Source: Planktosalinus sp963977065 (lineage in GTDB: Bacteria; Bacteroidota; Bacteroidia; Flavobacteriales; Flavobacteriaceae). Taken from it: a stretch of DNA of 25,286 nucleotides. How positions within the stretch are numbered: position 1 is the first letter of the stretch; each line of letters opens with the position of its first letter. Shown one piece after another: positions 13,271 to 22,170 of the stretch. The stretch spans positions 1-25,286 of the forward strand of contig CAXBNF010000032.1 of assembly GCA_963977065.1 (NCBI GenBank), given 5' to 3'. Position numbers and translations under genes: made by a program. The notes below the pieces were generated by a model. That model was not told the DNA's origin, did no database searches, and saw only the letters and a list, made by a program, of their open reading frames with translations.

Positions 13271-15988
13271 ATGGCCAATAAAATTACAAACAAACAGAAG
13301 ATTTGGTTTTATGCGATGCCTGTCGTTTCTGTGCTTCAATATTATGGGGTATCAGAAAATGGTCTTGATTCTGATAAAATAAAAAAGCAACGTGAAATAC
13401 ACGGTTGGAATGAAATTCCTGAAGCCGAAAAAATATCTTGGTTAAAAATCCTTCTCAAACAATTTAAAAGTTTGCTAGTCGCTATTTTAATACTAGCGGC
13501 GGTTATTTCATATGTTGCCGGTCACGTGATTGATATGTATGTAATCCTGGCTGTTGTTGTGATTAACGCGGCTCTTGGTTTTGTTCAGGAAATGAAAGCT
13601 GAACAGGCTGTCTCTGCTTTAAAAAAAATGATTGTACAAAAAGCAAGGGTAGTGAGAGAGGGAAAAGAATCAGTCATCCCTTCTCGAGAGCTTGTTCCCG
13701 GAGATATCATTATCCTGGAAGAGGGAGAAAGCATTCCTGCCGATGCAAGAATAATTGAATCCAAAAACCTCCAGGTAACAGAGGCGTCCCTTACGGGGGA
13801 ATCTGTTCCGGAGTCAAAAAATAATGAAACACTTCCCGAAAGTACTCCACTGGCAGATCAAAAAAATATGCTGTTTAAAAGCACCTTTGTTAGCGGGGGT
13901 TATGCAAAGGCGGTTGTTTGTGGGACGGGTCTCGATACCGCTTTGGGTGAAATCGCTGAAACACTCTCTAAAATAAAACGCGCACAAACCAATTTTCAGA
14001 AGAAAACCAATAAGCTCGGGCGACAAATGGCACTATTGGCAGTTTTGAGTGCTGTAGTCCTTTTCACAGTTGGATATATTTCCGGCAATTATGAGTTGAA
14101 TGAATTATTGCTGGTTTCCATTGCGGCCTTGGTGTCTGTAATTCCTGAAGGTTTGCCTGTGGTACTTTCAGTGGTTTTGGCCATTGGCTCTTACAGAATG
14201 TCAAAACGCAATGCCATTATTAGGGATATCACCTCTGTGGAAACGCTGGGGGCTGTTACCACAATTATTACAGATAAAACAGGAACGCTCACCCAAAACA
14301 AACTCACTGTCAAGAAAGTCTTTCATTATGGTGATGAACCAATAGATGTAAGTGGGGAGGGATGGTTACCCGCGGGAAATTTTAACAGGCATAAAAAAAT
14401 AATAGAGCCCAATACGGAGCCAGCCTTAACACAATTACTTAAAATCGCTGCCTTTTCCAATAACGCATCCATCAAACACAATAAGATTAATGATGTTTAT
14501 GAACTGGCAGGTGACCCCACAGAAGGAGCACTTCTTGTTCTGGCTGCAAAAGCCGGTGTGAAATTTTCAGCTTCAGAAAAACTTAGAAAATTGGATGACC
14601 TGCCATTCAATTCAAAATTAAAGATGCGTGCTTCATTGATTGAAATTTCTGGAGAAAAATTTCTCTTTGTGATTGGAGCACCGGAAAGTATTCTTGAAAA
14701 CTCAACTTTTGTTTCTACAAATACCGGTGAGATTGCTCTTGGGAACTCAACAAGAAATGAAATCAGAGATATGATGGATTCATGGTCAAATGAGGCTATG
14801 AGGGTGATTGGTCTCGCCTATAAAAAGTTGCCAGATGCAGTAGAAAAAATAGAAGAGGACCTCATAAAAGAACTTGTTTTTTCCGGTTTAACCGGAATGA
14901 TTGATCCACCAAGACCCAATACCAAGGAAGCAGTATTACAATGCAAGAATGCCGGCATACGCATAATAATGGCAACCGGCGATCACATAAATACTGCTGT
15001 AGCTATCGCAAAAAAAGTGGGCATTTTGGAGGAATCAAATGGGGATGAATTGGCAGCTTTGAATGAACAGCAATTACTCTTACTGGATGAAAGGGAATTT
15101 GATGCTGTTATAAGCAGTGTTTCGGTATTTGCTCGTTTGACACCCAAGACCAAGCTGCGTATAGCTGAACGATTACAAGCAATGGGAGAATTAGTAGCTA
15201 TGACCGGGGATGGGGTAAATGACGCCCCTGCTCTAAAAAAAGCTGATATAGGAGTGGCAATGGGCATCATGGGAACAGATGTGGCACGGGAAGCTTCACA
15301 GGTGGTACTGGCTGATGATAATTTTGCAACCATTGTGAATGCCATTGAAGAGGGTAGAATTGTTTTTTCTAATGCCAGAAAAACCAGTTTCTTTCTGGTA
15401 ACCACAAATTTTGCCGAAATAACGACACTAATCTCGCTGGTGGCCATGGGATTGCCTATGGCATTGACGGCCACTCAAATTCTGTGGTTGAACCTCATTA
15501 CAGATGGTCTTTGTGATAAACCCCTGGCCGCAGAAAGGGGACACAAGGATTTATTGAAAGAAAAACCGGTGAGACAAAATGAGAAAATACTCAACAAAAG
15601 TATTTTGCCTTTTTTGTTTATGATGGCCGGAATAATGACAGTATTGTCTCTTTTGGTTTATTTCTGGTTTATTGATGTGAGTCTCGAAAAAGCGAGAACA
15701 GCGGTTTTTATAGTGATGGCATTTTCTCAGTTGTTTAATTTATACAATATGCGTTCACTAAAAAAATCTATTTTTGAAATTGGTTTTTTCTCTAATAAAT
15801 ACATTAACATTGCAATAGTAATATCAGTAATTGTCCAGATAATTATCATTGAAGTACCCTTTTTTCAACACATTTTCTCATTTGAGTTTATATCAGTTTC
15901 TGAATTCTTAACCCTTATAGTACTTTCATCAACGGTTCTTTGGACCGGCGAACTTTTTAAATTCATTAAATACAGAGTTGCCAATTAA
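13271..15988 (+). CDS. P2A-type Ca2+-transporting ATPase
   Basis: This 905-residue P-type ATPase has the actuator TGES at 175-178, phosphorylation site DKTGT at 335-339 and hinge GDGVND with Asp 647 and Asp 651. Residues matching the SERCA calcium ligands are all visible: Glu 293 in PEGLP (M4), Asn 713 and Glu 716 (M5), Asn 741, Thr 744 and Asp 745 (M6). This supports Ca2+ over heavy metals or K+. There is no N-terminal metal-binding domain. An upstream in-frame TTG at 13238 would add 11 residues (VFNFIFYQWI plus the initiator), but the ATG at 13271 is preferred because homologues start close to the cation ATPase N-terminal domain. A Na/Pi cotransporter follows after 25 nt, so calcium and phosphate transport may be co-expressed. 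Confidence 0.9.
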   Translation: MANKITNKQKIWFYAMPVVSVLQYYGVSENGLDSDKIKKQREIHGWNEIPEAEKISWLKILLKQFKSLLVAILILAAVISYVAGHVIDMYVILAVVVINAALGFVQEMKAEQAVSALKKMIVQKARVVREGKESVIPSRELVPGDIIILEEGESIPADARIIESKNLQVTEASLTGESVPESKNNETLPESTPLADQKNMLFKSTFVSGGYAKAVVCGTGLDTALGEIAETLSKIKRAQTNFQKKTNKLGRQMALLAVLSAVVLFTVGYISGNYELNELLLVSIAALVSVIPEGLPVVLSVVLAIGSYRMSKRNAIIRDITSVETLGAVTTIITDKTGTLTQNKLTVKKVFHYGDEPIDVSGEGWLPAGNFNRHKKIIEPNTEPALTQLLKIAAFSNNASIKHNKINDVYELAGDPTEGALLVLAAKAGVKFSASEKLRKLDDLPFNSKLKMRASLIEISGEKFLFVIGAPESILENSTFVSTNTGEIALGNSTRNEIRDMMDSWSNEAMRVIGLAYKKLPDAVEKIEEDLIKELVFSGLTGMIDPPRPNTKEAVLQCKNAGIRIIMATGDHINTAVAIAKKVGILEESNGDELAALNEQQLLLLDEREFDAVISSVSVFARLTPKTKLRIAERLQAMGELVAMTGDGVNDAPALKKADIGVAMGIMGTDVAREASQVVLADDNFATIVNAIEEGRIVFSNARKTSFFLVTTNFAEITTLISLVAMGLPMALTATQILWLNLITDGLCDKPLAAERGHKDLLKEKPVRQNEKILNKSILPFLFMMAGIMTVLSLLVYFWFIDVSLEKARTAVFIVMAFSQLFNLYNMRSLKKSIFEIGFFSNKYINIAIVISVIVQIIIIEVPFFQHIFSFEFISVSEFLTLIVLSSTVLWTGELFKFIKYRVAN

Positions 15989-16013
15989 GAATGTTTAATT
16001 TTTGATTTGATCT

Positions 16014-17663
16014 ATGCAAGAAGTGCCTTTTGATTTTTGGATGTTTTTAGCCGGATTGGGAGTTTTCCTTTTCGGAATGCGTCATTTGGAAGAAGGTATT
16101 AAAGGGCTTGCCGGAAAATCTTTTCAAAAAATCGTCAAACGTTTTACAAACAAAAGTTGGAAGGGAATTCTTACCGGAACATTTGTAACTGCGATTTTAC
16201 AAAGCAGCTCGATGGTAACTTTATTGGTGCTGGCATTTTTGGGAGCCGGCATGTTGAGTTTGAAAAACGCATTGGGTGTTGTCTTGGGAGCAAATTTAGG
16301 AACTACGTTTACTGCATGGATTGTCGCAGCACTGGGTTTTAAGATGAACATTGCCGATTTTTCTTTTCCACTTCTTGCTTTGGGAATATTATCCTATCTC
16401 TTTTTGGAAAGCAGGCCTTTTTTGAAAAATCTCGGGGTATTCCTCATTGGGTTCGGACTACTTTTTCTCGGGTTAGACTTTATGAAGGACGCTCTTGATG
16501 CGGTTGCAGACCAAATTGATATGAATTTTTTCTCCCAATTTGGACTTTGGGCGTTTTTGTTATTGGGTTTGATTGTTACCGCTCTGGTTCAGTCTAGTTC
16601 TGCAATGATAGTAATCATTTTAAGTGCATTGAATGCCGGACTTATTGATGTTTATCAATCGTTTGCTATGATTATTGGGGCTAATATTGGTACAACCTCT
16701 ACCTTATTATTGGGCTCTTTAGCAGGAACGGCCGATAAAAAACGGTTGGCTTTGGCCAATGTGATTTTTAACTCTATTGCCGGTATATCAATATTTATTT
16801 TTCTTGAACAAGTCGTAGATTCAGTTTATGATTTATTAAAAATGACTGACCCCTTGATGGAATTGGTCTTGCTAAATACTTTGCTGAATCTTGCCGGTAT
16901 ATTGCTTTTCTTACCTTTTTTAGGTCCATTTCAAAAATTTCTCAAAAAAAGATTTAAAAATGCAGAACCATCCGGTGAAACCTTATACATTAAAAACATT
17001 ACCACAGAGTTTCCTGAAGTTGCCTTAAAAGCTATTAAGGATGAATTGGCTCAGGTTTATTTAAATGTTCAAGATTTTATTCAACACTGTTTTGCTGTTA
17101 CAAATGGCAACAAAAAAGGATCAGGATGGAAATCTATTTTTCAAACAGCAGTAAATATCAATGAAAAATATGATAAAATTAAACGTCTGGAAGATGAGCT
17201 CACGACTTTCTATCTTCAACTTCAAGAGAAAAATTTAAGTGTTCTGGAATCTGAACAACTCACTTCAAATATGATTGCACTGCGGTCGTTGGTTTACGGT
17301 GCAAAAGACATCAAGGATGTTGCACATAATATTAAATTTATTATTGACAGTGAAGACCCCCTTGCTCTTGAGATTTTAGAAAAACTAAGAGCATTTGTCA
17401 ATAATAAAATTGATGAGATTCACCGGTATATTGACGTTGACACCACGAATGCTCCCACCTTAAATCAAATGCTTGAAAGTAATGAGTCATTTTATAATGA
17501 GATGATTACATTTCTATACCAAAATGTAAAGGGATTGTCAAAAAAAGGGATTCAGGTTTCAACTATTACTAATGTTATTAGGCAAACCGTTTCCTCAATG
17601 AATCATATTTGCCAGGCTTTTATGAGAGACCAGATAACAGTTGAAGCTTCAGATTTAAAATAA
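16014..17663 (+). CDS. Na+/phosphate cotransporter, NptA/PhoU-like
   Basis: This 549-residue protein has two inverted Na/Pi-cotransporter repeats, each with a QSSS signature (63-66 and 193-196), plus GANLGTT and GANIGTT segments, over about 320 membrane residues. A cytoplasmic PhoU-like helical domain follows from about residue 330. It should import phosphate with sodium, or export it if reversed; the direction is not visible. It lies 25 nt behind the Ca2+-ATPase gene, probably in one operon. Its last 9 nt overlap the 3' end of the convergent S41 protease gene, leaving no room for an intergenic terminator. Confidence 0.9.
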   Translation: MQEVPFDFWMFLAGLGVFLFGMRHLEEGIKGLAGKSFQKIVKRFTNKSWKGILTGTFVTAILQSSSMVTLLVLAFLGAGMLSLKNALGVVLGANLGTTFTAWIVAALGFKMNIADFSFPLLALGILSYLFLESRPFLKNLGVFLIGFGLLFLGLDFMKDALDAVADQIDMNFFSQFGLWAFLLLGLIVTALVQSSSAMIVIILSALNAGLIDVYQSFAMIIGANIGTTSTLLLGSLAGTADKKRLALANVIFNSIAGISIFIFLEQVVDSVYDLLKMTDPLMELVLLNTLLNLAGILLFLPFLGPFQKFLKKRFKNAEPSGETLYIKNITTEFPEVALKAIKDELAQVYLNVQDFIQHCFAVTNGNKKGSGWKSIFQTAVNINEKYDKIKRLEDELTTFYLQLQEKNLSVLESEQLTSNMIALRSLVYGAKDIKDVAHNIKFIIDSEDPLALEILEKLRAFVNNKIDEIHRYIDVDTTNAPTLNQMLESNESFYNEMITFLYQNVKGLSKKGIQVSTITNVIRQTVSSMNHICQAFMRDQITVEASDLK

Positions 17664-19097
17664 TTCATCAACAGGTTTCTTTAATTCATCAACATACATT
17701 CTATTATAAGTTGGTAAATGCATTTTACTGTTTCCGGCATCTTTGAACTCAAGTTGAACATTACTCTTTGGACTTCTGCCAAAAATTTCATCAAGAGCTG
17801 CCTCTAGTAAAGGCTCTGTTATATCTCCCAATACTCCAAGATTTGTTAAATCTTCAGGAAACTCAATTGTTGGTGGGATACCATCTACAAAACCTGTTAC
17901 CCCATTTGCATTCGCAGAAGTGAAAATCAAGGGCTGAATTGCATAAAAGTGAGAAGGGTTGGCATCAGACCTTCTAAAATTGGGTGGTGGGCCATCATAA
18001 AACGTTGTTGATGCCTGAAATTTACCAGTGGTTGTACCTCCCACGAGAACTACTTCAATGTATGGATCAAGGCCATTGATTACCAGCTCACTGGCAGAGG
18101 CTGTGCTGGGTGAAGTTAATATATAAACCCTGTTGAGGTTTAAGCTGTTTATCGCGGCACCGGTACGAATGGTATTAGTAAACCTGTTAATCAAACCCTC
18201 CGGGTCGTTATTTTCAAAAATAGATTGTAATTCTGGGTTCCATACTTCAGTCGAAAAAACTTGACCTGTAAATTGTCCTGTAATCATACTAGATAAATCT
18301 ATGGCAGATCTAACAGACCCTCCACTGTTATACCTCAAATCTAAAATTAATTCTGAAAGATTCTCGCCCTGAAAGTTTCCAAACACATTGTTTAACTGTT
18401 CATCAAAATCTCCCGTAAATCCATTGTACATCAGGTATCCAATATTTTGACCTTCGATAGTAAATGTGCTAGCGATATGAATGGGGTTTTCAAGGAGCTC
18501 ACTTTTGTTTAAAGCGATGGTTTGCCCTGTTGGAGTGACATTTGTTCCGTCAAAAGTTGCCAGCCCTATTTCATATGATGAAAGTTCTCTTAATAAATTA
18601 AAGTTTTGATTGGTAATTTGTGAGCCGTCAATGGTGTTGAAAATCATTCCGCGTTCGACCCCTTTTTGAGCTGCATCACTATTGGGTAGCACATATCTAA
18701 CAAACCCAAAAACATTGGTTTCACTTCCCGGATAAAAAACAAGTCCGTATTCCATACCATTGCTGAGAGAGATTCCGGCAAGAGCTGCCTCTAAAACCCT
18801 ATAATCGTCAACAATAAAACTAAATCGATCTTGAGGCGCATTGAGTGCATTAAATAAACCCTCTGGAGTTGTGAAAGTTTCCAAAAACTCATTGAGTTCA
18901 TTTTGAGTACCAAAACGGTCATTGGCCAAATCTGGTACATCGGGTTTGTAGAGGTACCAAATATTCATTGCGCTATAAATAAAGTTTTGTATGTCAAGAG
19001 CGGTGATGTTTTGAATGTTATCATCAAAATCCTCAAAACAGGATTGAAAACTAACAGCCAATGCAAGAAACAGTACTATAATTTTAATCTTTTTCAT
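17655..19097 (-). CDS. S41-family C-terminal processing protease, lipoprotein
   Basis: This 480-residue protein has a lipoprotein signal (MKKIKIIVLFLALAVSFQSC, Cys 20), so it is envelope-anchored. A PDZ-like region spans about 115-195, and the S41 core includes LDLRYNSGG (252-260) and LTSPSTASASE, with likely catalytic Ser 334 and Lys 359 in TTTGK, the usual 25-residue separation. It probably trims or degrades envelope proteins. It is divergent from the ECF sigma operon by 136 nt, which invites a functional link. The 3' end overlaps the Na/Pi cotransporter by 9 nt. The family is certain; the target is unknown. Confidence 0.88.
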   Translation of the reverse strand: MKKIKIIVLFLALAVSFQSCFEDFDDNIQNITALDIQNFIYSAMNIWYLYKPDVPDLANDRFGTQNELNEFLETFTTPEGLFNALNAPQDRFSFIVDDYRVLEAALAGISLSNGMEYGLVFYPGSETNVFGFVRYVLPNSDAAQKGVERGMIFNTIDGSQITNQNFNLLRELSSYEIGLATFDGTNVTPTGQTIALNKSELLENPIHIASTFTIEGQNIGYLMYNGFTGDFDEQLNNVFGNFQGENLSELILDLRYNSGGSVRSAIDLSSMITGQFTGQVFSTEVWNPELQSIFENNDPEGLINRFTNTIRTGAAINSLNLNRVYILTSPSTASASELVINGLDPYIEVVLVGGTTTGKFQASTTFYDGPPPNFRRSDANPSHFYAIQPLIFTSANANGVTGFVDGIPPTIEFPEDLTNLGVLGDITEPLLEAALDEIFGRSPKSNVQLEFKDAGNSKMHLPTYNRMYVDELKKPVDELF

Positions 19098-19167
19098 TGG
19101 GACACTTTTTAAGGGTATGCTTTAAAACACTAAAAATAACTACATTATTGCAAAAAGCAATTTTTTT

Positions 19168-19192
19168 GTAACAAAAATTGAGGATATTCGTC
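19168..19192 (+). promoter_or_regulatory. ECF-type promoter of the sigma operon (GTAAC-N16-CGTC)
   Basis: GTAAC at 19168-19172 and CGTC at 19189-19192 are 16 nt apart, the standard form of an ECF sigma promoter, 42 nt upstream of the sigma start. No TAnnTTTG box is seen there. This suggests that the sigma factor drives its own operon. Confidence 0.55.
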
Positions 19193-19233
19193 TTCAAGTT
19201 GTAAGCAATATTGCAAAGCACCAACCTAACCCG

Positions 19234-19749
19234 ATGCAAAAAGAAGAATTCTTACATATTGTAATGCCGTTGAAAGATAAGTTGTACAGGCTGGCAAAAC
19301 GTATTTTGATATCTCACGATGAAGCAGAGGATGCAGTACAGGAAGTATTTTTGAAATTGTGGAATGGTAAAGAACTGATAAAAAAATACAACAAACCGGA
19401 AGCTTATGCAATGACGATGACAAAAAACTATTGTTTGGACAGACTCAAGTCAAAACAGGCCTCAAACTTAACCATCGTGCATCAAAACTATAAAAGCAAT
19501 GATTCCCGAACTGAAGACCAGGTAGAAGCAAAAGACGGAGTGGGCATGGTTTTTGAAATTATGAAACAATTGCCGGAACAACAGCGCATTATTTTACAAC
19601 TGAGGGATGTAGAGGAGTATGAATACAGCGAAATCGCTGCCGTAATGGAAATGAATGAAACCGCCATTCGTGTGAATCTGTCAAGAGCCCGCAAAATGGT
19701 TAGAGAAGAATTAATTAAAAAGTACAATTATGGACTTACAAAAAATTGA
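19234..19749 (+). CDS. ECF-type RNA polymerase sigma factor
   Basis: This 171-residue protein has region 2 at about 10-75 (SHDEAEDAVQEVFLKLWNG, then YAMTMTKNYCLDRLKSKQ) and region 4 at about 105-160 (LPEQQRIILQLRDVEEYEYSEIAAVMEMNETAIRVNLSRARK). It lacks region 3 and is a standard ECF sigma factor of Bacteroidota. The following gene overlaps it by 20 nt and encodes a probable membrane anti-sigma protein. An ECF-like promoter upstream points to autoregulation. Two DUF4252 envelope proteins complete the operon and may be regulon members or sensors. Confidence 0.92.
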   Translation: MQKEEFLHIVMPLKDKLYRLAKRILISHDEAEDAVQEVFLKLWNGKELIKKYNKPEAYAMTMTKNYCLDRLKSKQASNLTIVHQNYKSNDSRTEDQVEAKDGVGMVFEIMKQLPEQQRIILQLRDVEEYEYSEIAAVMEMNETAIRVNLSRARKMVREELIKKYNYGLTKN

Positions 19750-20182
19750 ACAATTACTGGATGCTTATTTGGAAGGCACTACCAGTTTAGCTGAAGAAAA
19801 AATGCTTCAGGAGTATTTTAAAAGTGGCAAAGTGGCACCACATTTAGAAGTATATCAGGACATGTTTGCATTTTTCGCTTCAGCGAAATCTGAAAAAACC
19901 AGTGTTACACCTGAAATTTCAGAAACCAATAAGCAACCCTTTTATAAGTATATGAGAAAATGGGTGGCAGTTGCGGCACTTCTGGTAGTCGCTTTAGCAG
20001 TCACTTTTTTTATAAATAACAATTCAAATAAAATAAGCACAGCAGAACAAATAGAAGCTGAACTTGCTTTTGAAAAGACAAAAGAAGCTTTGAATTTTAT
20101 TTCTTATCAATTCAATAGTAGCGCCCAAAACCTTGCAGTTATTCAGGAATTTGAAAAGTCAACAAACAAAATATTTAAATAA
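19730..20182 (+). CDS. Probable anti-sigma protein, single-pass membrane
   Basis: This 150-residue protein has a cytoplasmic N-terminal part (1-70), one membrane helix at about 77-95 (KWVAVAALLVVALAVTFFI) and a short periplasmic tail of about 55 residues. The opening IEQLLDAYLEGTTSLAEEKMLQEYF is the helical pattern seen in short Bacteroidota anti-sigma-like proteins. It overlaps the sigma gene by 20 nt, which points to coupled translation and a fixed ratio. There is no zinc-binding HxxxCxxC motif. The anti-sigma role is inferred from topology and position. Confidence 0.7.
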   Translation: MDLQKIEQLLDAYLEGTTSLAEEKMLQEYFKSGKVAPHLEVYQDMFAFFASAKSEKTSVTPEISETNKQPFYKYMRKWVAVAALLVVALAVTFFINNNSNKISTAEQIEAELAFEKTKEALNFISYQFNSSAQNLAVIQEFEKSTNKIFK

Positions 20183-20209
20183 ATAAGTACTAATTAAAAC
20201 CCAAAAACG

Positions 20210-20746
20210 ATGAAAAAAATAATAGCAATAACAGTCATAGCACTTGTTTCACAGACTCTGTTTAGCCAAGGTGTTTTTGATAAATTTGAAGATCAACAAG
20301 ATGTCACTTCAATGATTGTCACAAAAAGTATGTTTAAATTGATGAGTAAAATCGATTTAAGTTCAAACGACCCCAAAGCAAAAGAGTACTTGAACATGGT
20401 TGAAAATCTTGAAAACATAAAAATATTTACCACATCAAATTCCGGAACTGCTGCAGAAATGAAAAAAACAGTAGATTCTTATTTAAAATCATCAACAGCA
20501 CTTTCTGAATTGATGCGCGTGAGCGATGATGGGAAAAATATCAAGTTTTACGTAAAGGAAGGTAAGAATGATAATTTTGTAACTGAATTATTTATGTTCC
20601 TGGAAGACGCCAATAGTAAAGATAGCAAAGCTGTTGTTATGAGCATCACCGGAAATATTGACCTAAGACAAATTTCACAACTCACAGCAGATTTAAATGT
20701 TCCCGGAAGTGAGCAGCTTAAAAATATTGATAAAAACAAAAACTAA
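20210..20746 (+). CDS. DUF4252 protein, secreted
   Basis: This 178-residue protein has a type I signal peptide (MKKIIAITVIALVSQTLFSQ) and a mature domain with DVTSMIVTKSMFKLMSKI near the start and MSITGNIDLRQISQLTADLNVPG near the end, the pattern of DUF4252. The function of the family is not known. It is the third gene of the sigma operon and is followed after 6 nt by a second, divergent DUF4252 gene. It probably acts in the periplasm. Confidence 0.82.
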   Translation: MKKIIAITVIALVSQTLFSQGVFDKFEDQQDVTSMIVTKSMFKLMSKIDLSSNDPKAKEYLNMVENLENIKIFTTSNSGTAAEMKKTVDSYLKSSTALSELMRVSDDGKNIKFYVKEGKNDNFVTELFMFLEDANSKDSKAVVMSITGNIDLRQISQLTADLNVPGSEQLKNIDKNKN

Positions 20747-20752
20747 AATAAT

Positions 20753-21295
20753 ATGAAAACAGCAATTTATATATCAATATCCTTGGTGCTAAGTATGTTT
20801 TTATTTAGTGCTTGTGGAAACAATGCCTCTCTTCAAAAATACATTGTAGAAAAGCAAAATGACAACAACTTTATCACGATTGATCTGCCTTCCAGTTTAC
20901 TTTTAACAGAAGATAACAGCTTAAGTGAAGAACAGTTGGAAACCGTGAAAAGCATCAAGAAGGTAAATATGATAGCACTTCAATTGAAAGATGAAAACAA
21001 AGAATTCTATGAAGTTGAAAAGCAGCGGGTAAACTCTATTTTGAGTACTGACACCTATGAGACTTTGATGAAATATGGTTCAAATGATATGGGTGCCTCA
21101 TTACTGTTTACAGGCGATGTAGAGGCTATTGATGAAATCATCATTTTTGCATCAGATTCAGAAAAAGGGTTTGGACTTTTCAGAGTAATTGGTGAGGATA
21201 TGAATCCTTCTCAAATTGTGAAAATGATGAACAAAGTTAATTCTCAAAACTTTGACTTGTCTTTTATGAATGAAATAGGAGGTCTTCTCAATTAG
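20753..21295 (+). CDS. DUF4252 lipoprotein
   Basis: This 180-residue protein has a lipobox (FSAC, Cys 21) and a DUF4252-like domain: NFITIDLPSSLLL, VKSIKKVNMIALQL, YETLMKYGSNDMGASLLFTGD and a terminal MNKVNSQNFDLSFMNEIGG. It is clearly related in layout to the preceding gene but diverged, so the pair probably arose by duplication. The preceding protein is soluble and this one membrane-anchored, so they may interact. It is the last gene of the sigma operon, followed by a shared terminator. Confidence 0.82.
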   Translation: MKTAIYISISLVLSMFLFSACGNNASLQKYIVEKQNDNNFITIDLPSSLLLTEDNSLSEEQLETVKSIKKVNMIALQLKDENKEFYEVEKQRVNSILSTDTYETLMKYGSNDMGASLLFTGDVEAIDEIIIFASDSEKGFGLFRVIGEDMNPSQIVKMMNKVNSQNFDLSFMNEIGGLLN

Positions 21296-21319
21296 ATATA
21301 TTTAAAATGAATTAAAAAC

Positions 21320-21350
21320 AAAAAAGTCTTCCTAAATGGAAGACTTTTTT
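21320..21350. terminator. Bidirectional terminator between the sigma operon and rplT
   Basis: AAAGTCTTCC-taaat-GGAAGACTTT forms a perfect stem of at least 11 bp with A- and T-runs on both sides. It can stop the sigma operon on the plus strand and the thrS-infC-rpmI-rplT operon on the minus strand. Confidence 0.9.
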
Positions 21351-21389
21351 TATGCGAAATAATAAGGTTATTGAATTAGGCAAAAGCCC

Positions 21390-21734
21390 TTATTTTACTT
21401 TATTTACGATTGCTGCAAACGCTTCTGGGTGGTTCATCGCTAAATCGGCTAGCACCTTACGGTTTAACTCGATATTATTGGCTTTTACTTTCCCCATAAA
21501 CTGAGAGTATGACATTCCGTGTTGTCTGGCACCTGCATTAATACGGGTAATCCAAAGAGCACGAAAGTTTCTCTTTTTTGCTCTGCGGTCTCTGTAAGCA
21601 TATACTAATGCTTTTTCAACTGCATTTTTTGCAACGGTCCATACATTTTTACGTCTTCCAAAGTATCCTTTGGCTTGCTTCATTACCTTTTTTCTTCGGG
21701 CTCTGGAAGCGACTGAATTTACTGATCTTGGCAT
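21390..21734 (-). CDS. rplT: 50S ribosomal protein L20
   Basis: This 114-residue protein starts MPRSVNSVASRARRKKVMKQ, continues with GYFGRRKNVWTVAKNAVEKALVYAYRDRR and ends in VNKVK. It binds 23S rRNA early in 50S assembly. A GTG at 21774-21776 would add 14 residues, but the conserved MPRS start at 21734 is correct. It is the last gene of the operon. A small perfect hairpin, GGCGA-cta-TCGCC (21762-21774), lies 28 nt upstream in the 118-nt gap after rpmI and could be part of a ribosomal-protein control site. Confidence 0.97.
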   Translation of the reverse strand: MPRSVNSVASRARRKKVMKQAKGYFGRRKNVWTVAKNAVEKALVYAYRDRRAKKRNFRALWITRINAGARQHGMSYSQFMGKVKANNIELNRKVLADLAMNHPEAFAAIVNKVK

Positions 21735-21852
21735 AATAAAATTTGTTTTTTGTAGCAGGCGGGCGACTATCGCCACTTTAATTACTTACTCAGACCTTGT
21801 GTCTTTTTTGTAGCCCATCTCCAGGGTTAATTAATGGTTTAACCGAAAGTTT

Positions 21853-22050
21853 TTACTTCAAACGAAGCATTAACTTTACGTTGCTCTCGTCAGACTTGTG
21901 AACAAGTGTGTCGTGAGTTAGTTTAAGCTTGCGTTTTTTTGACTTCTTTGTTAAGATGTGGCTTTTAAACGCGTGCTTTCTTTTGATTTTTCCGGTGCCG
22001 GTGAGCTTGAAACGCTTTTTTGCACTGGAATTTGTTTTCATTTTAGGCAT
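21853..22050 (-). CDS. rpmI: 50S ribosomal protein L35
   Basis: This 65-residue protein is MPKMKTNSSAKKRFKLTGTG and onward, strongly basic with the family SHILTKKSKKRKLKL segment. It is a small 50S subunit protein in the thrS-infC-rpmI-rplT operon. It is separated from infC by 120 nt and from rplT by 118 nt, wide gaps for a ribosomal operon. Confidence 0.97.
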   Translation of the reverse strand: MPKMKTNSSAKKRFKLTGTGKIKRKHAFKSHILTKKSKKRKLKLTHDTLVHKSDESNVKLMLRLK

Positions 22051-22170
22051 TTTTCCTAGTTTTTATTTAATTATTCCGCAATTTTTTCTGATTTATTCAG
22101 ACTCTCTTTCATTGAACTCAACTAAATGTCTTGTTCTTTTTTATTTTAAACTTTTTGTTTAAAAAGAAAA

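Noticed and set aside
14983..15474. A 163-codon open frame antisense to the Ca2+-ATPase
   Set aside because: It is Ser/Ala-rich shadow sequence over the conserved hinge and M5 region.
21735..21776. GTG-initiated extension of L20 by 14 residues
   Set aside because: L20 proteins start at MPRS; the extension also translates the GGCGA/TCGCC hairpin.
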